From Caccoplasma_A sp045587545 (GTDB lineage: Bacteria; Bacteroidota; Bacteroidia; Bacteroidales; G3-4614), in contig JAZNCN010000010.1 of the NCBI GenBank assembly GCA_045587545.1, positions 124,001-188,000 of the forward strand: a DNA stretch of 64,000 nucleotides, given 5' to 3'. The notes under the pieces were generated by a model. That model saw only the letters and a program-made list of their open reading frames with translations. It was not told where the DNA came from and ran no database searches. Both the position numbers and the translations under genes were made by a program. Within the stretch, counting starts at the first letter, position 1. Every line of letters starts with the position of its first letter. This document shows positions 18,813 to 26,660 of the stretch, in pieces.

Positions 18813-19657
18813 TGAGTTGGATAGAAGCTCTTTTATTAGGTCTATTACAGGGATTTACAGAGTATTTGCCTATAAGCAGTAGTGGCCATCTGACAATTGC
18901 ATCAAATTTTGTGGGAATTACCGATCCTGAAGCTATTTTGCCATTTACGGTATTGTTGCATGTCGCAACTGTGTTAAGTACCATTGTAATATTGCACAAA
19001 GAGATATTTTGGATTTTCAAAGGATTATTCCAATCTCCATATGCTGAGAATTCCGTTTCAACAAAATTTTTAGGTTTTAAGCTCAATGCTCAACAACAAT
19101 ATGCCCTTGCAATATTAATCTCAATGATACCGGTAGGTATTGTCGGATTATTCTTTAAAGATGTAGTAGAGGCAACTTTTGAAGGATTGACAATTGTAGG
19201 GTTTTGTTTATTATTGACCGCGGCATTATTAACATTTTCATATTATGCAAAACCTCGTAAGAAGGATAAAATATCGCTAAAAGATGCATTTATAATAGGA
19301 ATCAGCCAAGCATGTGCCGTATTACCGGGACTTTCACGTTCAGGGACAACCATTGCTACAGGACTCATATTAGGGAATAGCAAACAAAATATGGCTCAAT
19401 TCTCATTCTTGATGGTTATACCACCTATTCTTGGAGAGGCTATTCTTGAAAGTATAGATATGATTAAACTTGGAGTAGTTGAGGCATTTGGAGGCATTAG
19501 TATCTTTGCACTTATAATAGGTTTTTTTGCAGCATTTATTTCAGGTTGTATCGCTTGTAAGTGGATGATATCTATAGTAAGAAGAGGTAAACTTATTTAT
19601 TTTGCGTATTACTGTCTTGCGGCAGGTTTATTTACTTTGATATACACATTTATTTAA
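18812..19657 (+). CDS. uppP: Undecaprenyl-diphosphatase (BacA type)
   Basis: 281-residue membrane enzyme that dephosphorylates undecaprenyl diphosphate to recycle the lipid carrier for peptidoglycan and surface glycans; it also gives bacitracin tolerance. Both family signatures are present: QGFTEYLPISSSGHL (residues about 13-27, with the catalytic Glu and Ser-rich loop) and LPGLSRSGTTIATGL (about 173-187). Eight helices are expected. It overlaps DUF3098 by one base and ends 3 bases before truB. Confidence 0.96.
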   Translation: MSWIEALLLGLLQGFTEYLPISSSGHLTIASNFVGITDPEAILPFTVLLHVATVLSTIVILHKEIFWIFKGLFQSPYAENSVSTKFLGFKLNAQQQYALAILISMIPVGIVGLFFKDVVEATFEGLTIVGFCLLLTAALLTFSYYAKPRKKDKISLKDAFIIGISQACAVLPGLSRSGTTIATGLILGNSKQNMAQFSFLMVIPPILGEAILESIDMIKLGVVEAFGGISIFALIIGFFAAFISGCIACKWMISIVRRGKLIYFAYYCLAAGLFTLIYTFI

Positions 19658-19660
19658 AAT

Positions 19661-20392
19661 TTGGAGGCAGTGCAGGATATTAATAGAGATTTTGATTTTT
19701 TAGGAGGAGAGGTCTTACATTTCAACAAACCTTTACATTGGACATCATTCCGATTAGTAAAGAAGTTACGAGGAACTATTCACCAACATTATGGTATAAA
19801 AAAATTCAAAGTTGGTCATGCAGGGACTCTCGATCCTCTTGCCTCCGGAGTAATGACTATCTGCACAGGAAAAGCAACCAAACTTATTGAGAGTTTACAA
19901 GGAGAAGATAAGGAGTATGTAGCGACTATAGCACTTGGAGCAACTACACCGTCGTATGATCTTGAGACCGAGATTGACAAAACCTTTCCAACAGGGCATA
20001 TAACCCAAGAATTAGTTGAGGAGGTAATAAAAACATTTATAGGAGAGATAAATCAGGTACCACCTATATTCTCTGCAGTTAAGGTTGATGGAGAGAGAGC
20101 CTATAAACTTGCCCGTAAAGGGGACGAGGTAGAGTTGAAAGCTAAAGTTATAAGAATTGATGAAATAGAACTTTTAGAATTTACACAAACTGCCATTAAG
20201 ATAAGAGTTGCATGTGGAAAGGGTACATATATTCGTTCATTGGCAAGAGACATAGGAGCTGCCTTAAAAAGTGGAGCTCATCTCACACAGTTAACCAGAA
20301 CCCGTGTAGGAAAAGTTAAACTTGAAGAATGCTTTGAAGTAGAGCAGATTCCCGATATTGTTTCAAGAGGAATATTGCCTGAAAATAGATAA
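19661..20392 (+). CDS. truB: tRNA pseudouridine(55) synthase
   Basis: Makes the universal pseudouridine in the T-arm of tRNA. About 243 residues. Motifs: GEVLHFNKPLHWTSF near the N-terminus, the catalytic loop VGHAGTLDPLASGVM (Asp about residue 58), and KIRVACGKGTYIRSLARDIG near 180-200. There is no Met codon before the conserved N-terminus, so a non-ATG start is required: TTG at 19661 or GTG at 19670 are the candidates, with ggagg (19663-19667) too close to the GTG. Lies in the ftsX-aroK operon, just upstream of another tRNA-modification gene, queA. Confidence 0.93.
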   Translation: MEAVQDINRDFDFLGGEVLHFNKPLHWTSFRLVKKLRGTIHQHYGIKKFKVGHAGTLDPLASGVMTICTGKATKLIESLQGEDKEYVATIALGATTPSYDLETEIDKTFPTGHITQELVEEVIKTFIGEINQVPPIFSAVKVDGERAYKLARKGDEVELKAKVIRIDEIELLEFTQTAIKIRVACGKGTYIRSLARDIGAALKSGAHLTQLTRTRVGKVKLEECFEVEQIPDIVSRGILPENR

Positions 20393-20429
20393 TGACACGA
20401 AAGAGAAAACTAATAAACAAGATATTGAT

Positions 20430-21482
20430 ATGAAACTATCTAAATTTAAATTTAAACTTCCCGAGGAGTTAATTGCTCAATATCCCACATCACGTCGTGA
20501 TGAGGCACGCATGTTGGTATTACATCGTAAAACAGGAGAAATAGAGCATCTTACATTCAAGGATATAATAAAATTCTTTGATGAAGGAGATTTATTTGTT
20601 TTTAATGATACAAAAGTATTCCCGGCACGTCTTTATGGGAATAAAGAAAAGACAGGAGCTCAAATAGAGGTTTTTCTGCTTAGAGAGTTAAACAGAACAA
20701 ACCGTTTGTGGGACGTTTTGGTTGATCCTGCTCGAAAAATACGTATAGGAAACAAACTGTATTTTGGAGAAGATGATTCAGTTGTAGCAGAAGTTATTGA
20801 TAATACAACATCAAGAGGAAGAACTTTACGCTTTTTATACGATGGAGAGCATGAAGAGTTTAAGAGTTCTCTTCTTGCACTTGGAGAGACACCGCTTCCA
20901 GATTATATAAAGCGTAAACCTGAACCTGACGATGTTGATCGTTATCAGACAATTTTTGCCGAAAACGAAGGAGCCGTTGTAGCCCCTGCCGCAGGATTAC
21001 ATTTTAGTAGAGAGATGATGAAGAGATTAGAACTCAGGGGAATTGATACAGCTTTCTTGACTCTTCATATAGGATTAGGAAGTTTTAAAGATATTGATGT
21101 AGAGGATCTGACAAAACATAAAATGGATTCTGAACCTATGATTATCACTGATGAATTTGCTCAAAAAGTAAATTCTGTAAAAGATGCCGAGAAGAAAGTA
21201 TGTGTTGTGGGAACCTCAACAATGCGAGCTGTTGAAACAGCCGTATGTACAGGAACACACATAAATGAGTTTGAGGGTTGGACAAATAAATTTATCTTCC
21301 CCCCATATGATTTTTCAATAGCCAATGCAATGTTAACAAATTTTCATATGCCACTTTCAACCATGCTCATGATGACTGCATCGTTTGGAGGATATGAGCA
21401 AACAATGGAGGCTTATAAAGTTGCGGTTAATGAAGGTTACCGTTTTGGAGCATATGGCGACGCAATGTTAATAGTTGATTAG
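20430..21482 (+). CDS. queA: S-adenosylmethionine:tRNA ribosyltransferase-isomerase
   Basis: Transfers and rearranges ribose from SAM onto preQ1 in tRNA to give epoxyqueuosine. The ATG at 20430 is chosen because it gives the family N-terminus (MKLSKFKFKLPEELIAQYP); an upstream in-frame ATG at 20358 lies inside truB and adds a non-conserved lysine-rich leader. 350 residues, normal length. Motifs: RRDEARMLVLHR near 22, FNDTKVFPARL, VAPAAGLHFS near 190, and the C-terminal MPLSTMLMMTASFGG. The stop is immediately followed by the folK ATG (tag-t-atg). Confidence 0.95.
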   Translation: MKLSKFKFKLPEELIAQYPTSRRDEARMLVLHRKTGEIEHLTFKDIIKFFDEGDLFVFNDTKVFPARLYGNKEKTGAQIEVFLLRELNRTNRLWDVLVDPARKIRIGNKLYFGEDDSVVAEVIDNTTSRGRTLRFLYDGEHEEFKSSLLALGETPLPDYIKRKPEPDDVDRYQTIFAENEGAVVAPAAGLHFSREMMKRLELRGIDTAFLTLHIGLGSFKDIDVEDLTKHKMDSEPMIITDEFAQKVNSVKDAEKKVCVVGTSTMRAVETAVCTGTHINEFEGWTNKFIFPPYDFSIANAMLTNFHMPLSTMLMMTASFGGYEQTMEAYKVAVNEGYRFGAYGDAMLIVD

Positions 21483-21483
21483 T

Positions 21484-21960
21484 ATGTCGGTTGCATATCT
21501 ATCGTTAGGCTCAAACCTCGGAAATAGAGAGGAGTATATAAAAAACGCTATAGCCGAGATAGATAGGCAAGTAGGTAAAATAACTAAGCTTTCATCTCTT
21601 TATGAGACAGAACCTTGGGGATTTAACTCTGAAAATAAATTTATAAATGTTGCAGTAGAGGTTAAGACAGAATTATCAATTACAAATTTGTCGGAGATAA
21701 TACATAAAATAGAGAATGAGGCAGGTAGGGTAAGAGATGTTAATGTAGCAGGCTATATCGATAGAGTTATAGACATTGACATATTGCTTTTTGATAATAT
21801 AATATCTGATAACCCTCAAATAACATTACCTCACCCTAAGATGCATCTTAGAGAGTTTGTAATTGAACCATTGGTAGAGATTGCTCCTGATGTTATTCAC
21901 CCTATTTTGAATATAAGCATAAAGGATATAAGCAATAGTTTAATTAAACAAAAAAACTAA
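21484..21960 (+). CDS. folK: 2-amino-4-hydroxy-6-hydroxymethyldihydropteridine pyrophosphokinase
   Basis: HPPK of folate synthesis: transfers pyrophosphate from ATP to the pterin alcohol. 158 residues from the ATG at 21484, one base after the queA stop; a TTG nine bases upstream would overlap queA. Signatures: AYLSLGSNLGNRE at the N-terminus, SSLYETEPWGF near 40, and the ATP/Mg signature region DRVIDIDILLFDN near 95-107, followed by LPHPKMHLREFVIEPL. No folP is adjacent. Sits in the ftsX-aroK operon, 5 bases before the exosortase-like gene. Confidence 0.94.
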   Translation: MSVAYLSLGSNLGNREEYIKNAIAEIDRQVGKITKLSSLYETEPWGFNSENKFINVAVEVKTELSITNLSEIIHKIENEAGRVRDVNVAGYIDRVIDIDILLFDNIISDNPQITLPHPKMHLREFVIEPLVEIAPDVIHPILNISIKDISNSLIKQKN

Positions 21961-21965
21961 AATTG

Positions 21966-22652
21966 ATGAAGAATTTTAAACCGTATTGTAGATTTCTCAG
22001 TTTTTTAAAGTCTAAATTATCTGAGAAGAATTGGAAGAAATTAGGAGATGAAAGAGTAAATGGATTTATAGGCATTGCACTATTTTTCATTATTTTTGGA
22101 TTTGTTCGATTAATATGGTGGGGAGGAAGCGATAATTTTGCCATATATACAGGGTGGGACGGAGAGTATGACCCGAAACCCATCATGGAATTTGTAGATT
22201 TCTCGGAATACAATCAATGGATATCACTTCGGACAGCCGATGGAGTAGAATTTTTTAACAAATATGTGTGGGGACAAAATATTCAACGCAACCGTGAGAA
22301 TGTTATTATAAGAAGCGATGAAGGAGAATATTTAGGCGGAGTAGGAATATTCCCTACCTGCGCGGGAAATAGAGAGATGATGATTATATTATTGCTTATG
22401 CTTCTTATACCCGGCCCTGCAAAACCAAAATTGTGGTATATACCATTAGCCTTGTTGTCATTCTATATAATAAACTGTTTTAGGTTATCCATAGTAAATT
22501 TATCAACAATGTTAGAAGATCCTCAAATATTTGTTGCAACACACGATTATACAGGAATGGCCATGTCGGTATTCGTCTTCTTTATATGGCTTTTATGGGA
22601 GAAAAAGTACGCAGAGAAATATCGTATAAAATGTTGGGAAAGCCTAAACTAA
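21966..22652 (+). CDS. Exosortase/archaeosortase-like membrane protein
   Basis: 228 residues (ATG at 21966; a TTG one codon earlier is less likely). A first helix at about 31-50, a soluble loop of about 75 residues with several Trp and Tyr, then three helices at about 135-150, 157-176 and 196-212. The three residues expected of an exosortase active site are in place: Cys132 in FPTCAGNREMM, Arg173 in NCFRLSIVN, and His193 in ATHDYTGMAM. Exosortases cleave PEP-CTERM-like tails of exported proteins and pass them to another acceptor. It is short for the family and I see no candidate substrate here. It lies between folK and aroK in the same operon. The family call rests on the triad and topology, not on an alignment. 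Confidence 0.65.
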   Translation: MKNFKPYCRFLSFLKSKLSEKNWKKLGDERVNGFIGIALFFIIFGFVRLIWWGGSDNFAIYTGWDGEYDPKPIMEFVDFSEYNQWISLRTADGVEFFNKYVWGQNIQRNRENVIIRSDEGEYLGGVGIFPTCAGNREMMIILLLMLLIPGPAKPKLWYIPLALLSFYIINCFRLSIVNLSTMLEDPQIFVATHDYTGMAMSVFVFFIWLLWEKKYAEKYRIKCWESLN

Positions 22653-22673
22653 ATAAACTTATAAAACTATAAA

Positions 22674-23192
22674 ATGAATCTCTATTTGATAGGTTATATG
22701 TGTTCGGGCAAAACAACGCTTGGTACCCTGCTTTCAGACATTACAGGTAGAGAACTTATAGACCTTGATAAATTTATCGAATCAAAATATAACGATACTG
22801 TCAATGGTATATTTGCCAAATATGGCGAAGCAACTTTCAGAGAAATTGAACGAGAAGCACTTAAGTGCGTATCAGAAAAGAGTGATTGTATAATTGCTGC
22901 AGGAGGAGGAACTCCATGTTTTTATGATAATATGGAGATTATGAATAAAAACGGAGTAACTATATATTTACAATGCTCAAAAGAGGAACTTCTCGGAAGA
23001 CTTAAAATATACAAAAATTCGCGACCGCTTTTAAAAGATAAAAACGATAAAGAGCTGGCTGAGTATATTGAGAATACTCTTCCAAAACGCGAACTTTTCT
23101 ACAACAAAGCCAATATAATTATTAATGCCGATCCTCTCTCAACCGAAGAGGGAGCTTTAGATACAGCAAAGAGAGTGCTTGAGATGATTTAA
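22674..23192 (+). CDS. aroK: Shikimate kinase
   Basis: Phosphorylates shikimate at O-3 in aromatic amino acid synthesis. 172 residues, usual size. P-loop GYMCSGKTTLG at 7-17, shikimate-binding region with LIDLDKFIESK and EATFREIEREAL, then the conserved IIAAGGGTPCF near 75-85 and a lid region with NSRPLL near 117. Starts 21 bases after the exosortase-like gene and is the last gene of the operon; a terminator hairpin follows about 105 bases later. Confidence 0.95.
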   Translation: MNLYLIGYMCSGKTTLGTLLSDITGRELIDLDKFIESKYNDTVNGIFAKYGEATFREIEREALKCVSEKSDCIIAAGGGTPCFYDNMEIMNKNGVTIYLQCSKEELLGRLKIYKNSRPLLKDKNDKELAEYIENTLPKRELFYNKANIIINADPLSTEEGALDTAKRVLEMI

Positions 23193-23297
23193 TAGAGCAA
23201 ATTCCCAATACTTAAAGAAGAGATAAAGGATAAGGTAAATTCAGAGGTAATGAAGTAATGAGAGAATATTTATATATCCATAAAACCATATATGATT

Positions 23298-23332
23298 AAT
23301 GAGTAGAGAAATTTTCTCTACTCATTATTTTA
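23298..23332 (+). terminator. Terminator after the ftsX-aroK operon
   Basis: 13-bp perfect stem (aatgagtagagaa / ttctctactcatt) with a 3-base loop, followed by atttta. It lies about 105 bases after the aroK stop. Confidence 0.8.
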
Positions 23333-23381
23333 TAAGTTTCATAAAAAGTGTAAAACTTTTAACACAATCTAATAATTAGAG

Positions 23382-23413
23382 TTTGTTTATTAGCCTATTT
23401 TTTTGTTACTTTG
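23382..23413 (+). promoter_or_regulatory. Promoter of korAB
   Basis: TTTG at 23382-23385, a 20-bp spacer and TTACTTTG at 23406-23413, one mismatch from TAnnTTTG. Gives a leader of about 100 bases. Confidence 0.65.
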
Positions 23414-23456
23414 CGATTTGATAACCCAAAAAAGGTAAATTTTTGATAATTATATC

Positions 23457-23496
23457 GGCTACACGCTTACAATTTGTAAATATTGTGTAGCTTTTT
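23457..23496 (+). terminator. Terminator-like hairpin in the korA leader
   Basis: Outer stem gctacac / gtgtagc (23458-23464 and 23485-23491), inner stem ttaca / tgtaa, then five T at 23492-23496. It is downstream of the korA promoter and 23 bases before the korA ATG, so it could attenuate transcription. Confidence 0.5.
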
Positions 23497-23519
23497 ATAG
23501 AATAAAGATACTGAATATT

Positions 23520-25364
23520 ATGTCAGAACAAACAAAAGTAAAATCTGTAGAAAAGGTAGTTGTTCGCTTCTCTGGAGATTCGGGAGATGGAATGCAACTT
23601 GCAGGAAATATCTTTTCTAATATTTCAGCCGCAATAGGTAATGAAATATCAACATTCCCTGATTATCCTGCAGAAATACGTGCACCACAAGGAACTCTTG
23701 GTGGTGTTTCAGGATTTCAAGTACACATTGGTAACGGAGTTTATACCCCGGGAGATAAGGCAGATGTTTTAGTTGCCATGAACCCTGCCGCTCTAAAAAC
23801 TAATTTTAAATTTTTAAAGAGCGATGGAATTGTTATTTATGATACCGATTCGTTTACTAAGAAAGACTTAGAGAAGGCAGCATATAAAACAGACGATCCT
23901 TTTGCAGAGATTGGAGCTCCGGCAACTACACAAATAGTACCTGTAGCAATATCTTCTCTTGTGGCATCAGCCCTTGCAGATAGTGGAATGGATAACAAAT
24001 CAATTATGCGATGCAAGAATATGTTTGCTCTTGGTCTTATATGTTGGTTATTTGATCGTCCTCTTGAGCAGGCAGCACATCGCCTTTCAAATAAATTTAG
24101 TAAGAAACCCTCTATCCTTGAAGCCAACCTTAAGGTAATGACTGCCGGCTATGATTATGGAAATAATATTCACGCCACAGTCTCAACATATCGCATTGAG
24201 AGTAAATCTAAAAAACCTGGTATCTATACCGATATAAACGGTAACCGAGCAACAGCACTCGGATTGATAATGGCATCAGAGAAGTCAGGGTTACCACTAT
24301 TCTTAGGAAGCTATCCAATAACACCTGCAACGGACATTTTACATGAGCTCGCAAAACGTAAAGACTTAGGAGTTAAAGTTGTGCAAGCTGAAGATGAGAT
24401 AGCAGGAGTTTGTACCGCAATTGGAGCCTCATTTGCAGGAAATTTGGCGGCAACATCAACTTCAGGACCAGGTTTGGCATTAAAGAGCGAAGCTATAGGA
24501 TTGGCTGTTATGGCAGAGTTGCCATTAGTTGTAATTGATGTTCAACGAGGAGGACCATCAACCGGTTTGCCAACAAAAACAGAGCAAACAGACCTTCTGC
24601 AAGCATTATACGGACGCAATGGAGAGTCGCCTGCAGTTGTAGTAGCGGCAGCTACACCAACGGACTGTTTTGATATGGCATATAATGCTGCAAAAATAGC
24701 ATTAGAGCATATGACCCCTGTTATTTTGCTTACAGATGCTTTCATCGCAAATGGCTCATCAGCTTGGCGTATTCCTGAAGCAGACGAGTATCCCAATATA
24801 ATCCCTAACTATGTTAAACCCGAAATGTTGGAGAATGGTTGGAAACCCTATAAACGTGATGCAGAAACTCTTGTTCGTTATTGGGCAGTTCCAGGCACAG
24901 AAGGATTTATGCACCGTTTAGGAGGTTTGGAGAAAGATGCCATAACAAGTGCAATTTCAACAGATCCCGTAAATCACCAAAAAATGGTAGATATACGTAA
25001 AGGCAAGATAGATTATATTGCAAATTGCGTTGAGCCCCTTAAAGTTGAAGGAGATAAAGATGCAGATACTTTAGTGATTGGTTGGGGTGGAACATACGGA
25101 CACCTTATATCGGCAGTTGAAGAGATGAATGCCATGGGCAAGAAAACCGCACTTGCACACTTCCGTTACATTAACCCTCTCCCTGCCAACACAGAGGAGG
25201 TAATAAAACAATATAAAAACGTTGTTGTTTGTGAGTTGAACAATGGACAGTTTGCAACTCATCTTGTATCAAAAATAGAAGGATTGCAGGTTAAGAAATT
25301 TAATAAAGTTCAAGGACAGCCATTTATGGTAAGTGAGATTGTTGAATATCTTAAAAACTTATAG
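23520..25364 (+). CDS. korA: 2-oxoglutarate:ferredoxin oxidoreductase, fused gamma-alpha subunit
   Basis: With KorB forms an oxygen-sensitive enzyme that oxidatively decarboxylates a 2-oxoacid (probably 2-oxoglutarate) to the acyl-CoA, passing electrons to ferredoxin. 614 residues: an N-terminal gamma domain (about 1-190, opening VVRFSGDSGDGMQLAGN) fused to the alpha pyrimidine-binding domain (YPITPATDILHELAK near 262, QAEDEIAGVCTAIGASFAG near 292) and a C-terminal domain (VIGWGGTYGHL near 518). The gamma-alpha fusion with a small separate beta subunit is the usual Kor layout in Bacteroidetes. Substrate choice between 2-oxoglutarate and another 2-oxoacid is inferred from architecture only. 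Confidence 0.93.
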   Translation: MSEQTKVKSVEKVVVRFSGDSGDGMQLAGNIFSNISAAIGNEISTFPDYPAEIRAPQGTLGGVSGFQVHIGNGVYTPGDKADVLVAMNPAALKTNFKFLKSDGIVIYDTDSFTKKDLEKAAYKTDDPFAEIGAPATTQIVPVAISSLVASALADSGMDNKSIMRCKNMFALGLICWLFDRPLEQAAHRLSNKFSKKPSILEANLKVMTAGYDYGNNIHATVSTYRIESKSKKPGIYTDINGNRATALGLIMASEKSGLPLFLGSYPITPATDILHELAKRKDLGVKVVQAEDEIAGVCTAIGASFAGNLAATSTSGPGLALKSEAIGLAVMAELPLVVIDVQRGGPSTGLPTKTEQTDLLQALYGRNGESPAVVVAAATPTDCFDMAYNAAKIALEHMTPVILLTDAFIANGSSAWRIPEADEYPNIIPNYVKPEMLENGWKPYKRDAETLVRYWAVPGTEGFMHRLGGLEKDAITSAISTDPVNHQKMVDIRKGKIDYIANCVEPLKVEGDKDADTLVIGWGGTYGHLISAVEEMNAMGKKTALAHFRYINPLPANTEEVIKQYKNVVVCELNNGQFATHLVSKIEGLQVKKFNKVQGQPFMVSEIVEYLKNL

Positions 25365-25376
25365 GAGGATATAGAT

Positions 25377-26381
25377 ATGGAATATACTGCAAATGATTAT
25401 AAAAGCGATCAATATGTAAGATGGTGTCCTGGTTGTGGAGACCATGCTGTAGTCAATACACTTCAAAAAGCAATGGCAGAGGTAGGCATACCTCCTCATA
25501 AAATAGCTGTTATTTCAGGAATTGGTTGTTCGTCGCGTTTACCATACTATATGGGGACATACGGATTTCATACAATTCACGGACGCTCGGCTGCTATTGC
25601 AACAGGAGTAAAAACAGCTAACCCAGATCTTACCGTATGGCAAATTACCGGAGATGGAGATTGTTTGGCAATAGGAGGGAATCACTTTATACATGAGATA
25701 CGCCGTAATGTAAATCTTAACATAATCCTTTTGAACAATAAAATATATGGTCTTACAAAAGGACAATATTCTCCCACAAGCGACAGAGGAGCTGTAACAA
25801 AGTCGTCTCCATATGGAACTGTTGAAGACCCATTTATCCCGGCAGAGTTGACATTTGGTGCTCGTGGAAACTTTTTTGCGCGCACAATAGATGTTGACCT
25901 TGTAACAGCGAAAGAGGTTATGGTGGCTGCAGCAAAGCATAAGGGAGCATCGGTAGTTGAGGTGTTGCAGAATTGTGTCATTTTTAATGACCAAATACAC
26001 AAATATGTTTCAGATAAAGAGTTCAGAGCAGAGCGTACCATACATCTTAAACACGGAGAAAAGATGCTCTTTGGAAAAGAGATGGAGAAAGGATTGATTC
26101 TTGACGGTTTAAATCTTAAGGTTGTGAAAATTGGAGAGAACGGAGTAACATTGGACGATATCTTGGTACATGATGCTACAACCAAAGATAGTTTCTTGCA
26201 TTTGCGACTTGCCATGATGGACGGTCATGAATTACCTCTTGCTGTAGGAGTTATACGTTCGGCAGAGGCTCTTTGTTATGACGAGGAGGTTAAACGCCAA
26301 ATGGAAGAGATTAGGGATAAAAAACCCGGTAAAACACTAAGAGATTTACTCCTAAGCGAAGAGACTTGGGAGGTAAAATAG
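25377..26381 (+). CDS. korB: 2-oxoglutarate:ferredoxin oxidoreductase, beta subunit
   Basis: 334-residue thiamine-diphosphate and iron-sulfur subunit, preceded by a strong ribosome site (aggagg) 12 bases after korA. Cysteines for a 4Fe-4S cluster are present: WCPGCGDHAVV near 16-26 and GIGCSSRLPYY near 50-60, with a further Cys in VVEVLQNCVIF near 200. The TDP/Mg motif is GDGDCLAIGGNH to LLNNKIYGLTKGQYSPTS (about 90-140). Length exceeds the minimal beta subunit by a C-terminal extension of about 80 residues, usual for KorB. Followed by a strong terminator. Confidence 0.94.
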   Translation: MEYTANDYKSDQYVRWCPGCGDHAVVNTLQKAMAEVGIPPHKIAVISGIGCSSRLPYYMGTYGFHTIHGRSAAIATGVKTANPDLTVWQITGDGDCLAIGGNHFIHEIRRNVNLNIILLNNKIYGLTKGQYSPTSDRGAVTKSSPYGTVEDPFIPAELTFGARGNFFARTIDVDLVTAKEVMVAAAKHKGASVVEVLQNCVIFNDQIHKYVSDKEFRAERTIHLKHGEKMLFGKEMEKGLILDGLNLKVVKIGENGVTLDDILVHDATTKDSFLHLRLAMMDGHELPLAVGVIRSAEALCYDEEVKRQMEEIRDKKPGKTLRDLLLSEETWEVK

Positions 26382-26422
26382 ATATCTGTTTAAAACAAAC
26401 AGGATAGAGACAAGTTAATTTG

Positions 26423-26467
26423 TAAATAGTCTGATAGTCGTACAACTATCAGACTATTTATGTTTTT
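26423..26467 (+). terminator. Terminator of korAB
   Basis: Perfect 16-bp stem (left arm 26423-26438, right arm 26445-26460) with a 6-base loop cgtaca, followed by tgttttta. It lies 42 bases after korB. Confidence 0.9.
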
Positions 26468-26596
26468 ATAATTTTAAGCAGGCAGATAAAATAGATTGAG
26501 ACATCTTCTTTAATCATTATTTTGAATCAAATCATAATTCTATGACAAAAGACAACTTATAATAATAATTATTTGTAAAAAGGTATTGCTTATAAC

Positions 26597-26627
26597 TTTT
26601 AAAAACGGTATAAAAATAGTATATTTG
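26597..26627 (+). promoter_or_regulatory. Promoter of the REC-ATP-grasp gene
   Basis: TATATTTG at 26620-26627 is a full -7 match; TTTT at 26597-26600, 19 bp upstream, is one base from TTTG. The ATG is 34 bases downstream. Confidence 0.6.
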
Positions 26628-26660
26628 AAACTCAAACCACAAATAAAGGATATTGGGTAA

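Larger units (their letters stand above)
23193..23519. other. 327-bp region between aroK and korA
   Basis: No convincing gene. Contains the aroK-side terminator (23298-23330), the korA promoter (23382-23413) and a terminator-like leader hairpin (23457-23496). The first 100 bases are purine-rich and featureless. Confidence 0.6.

Noticed and set aside
20358..20429. Upstream ATG for queA inside truB
   Set aside because: The added residues are not conserved and the ATG at 20430 gives the family start.
23193..23290. Possible small gene or RNA after aroK
   Set aside because: No start with a ribosome site, no conserved-looking peptide and no cloverleaf or other RNA fold visible.
25539..26215. Two long antisense frames (153 and 177 residues) across korB
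   Set aside because: They are shadows of the conserved korB gene, without ribosome sites or recognisable motifs.
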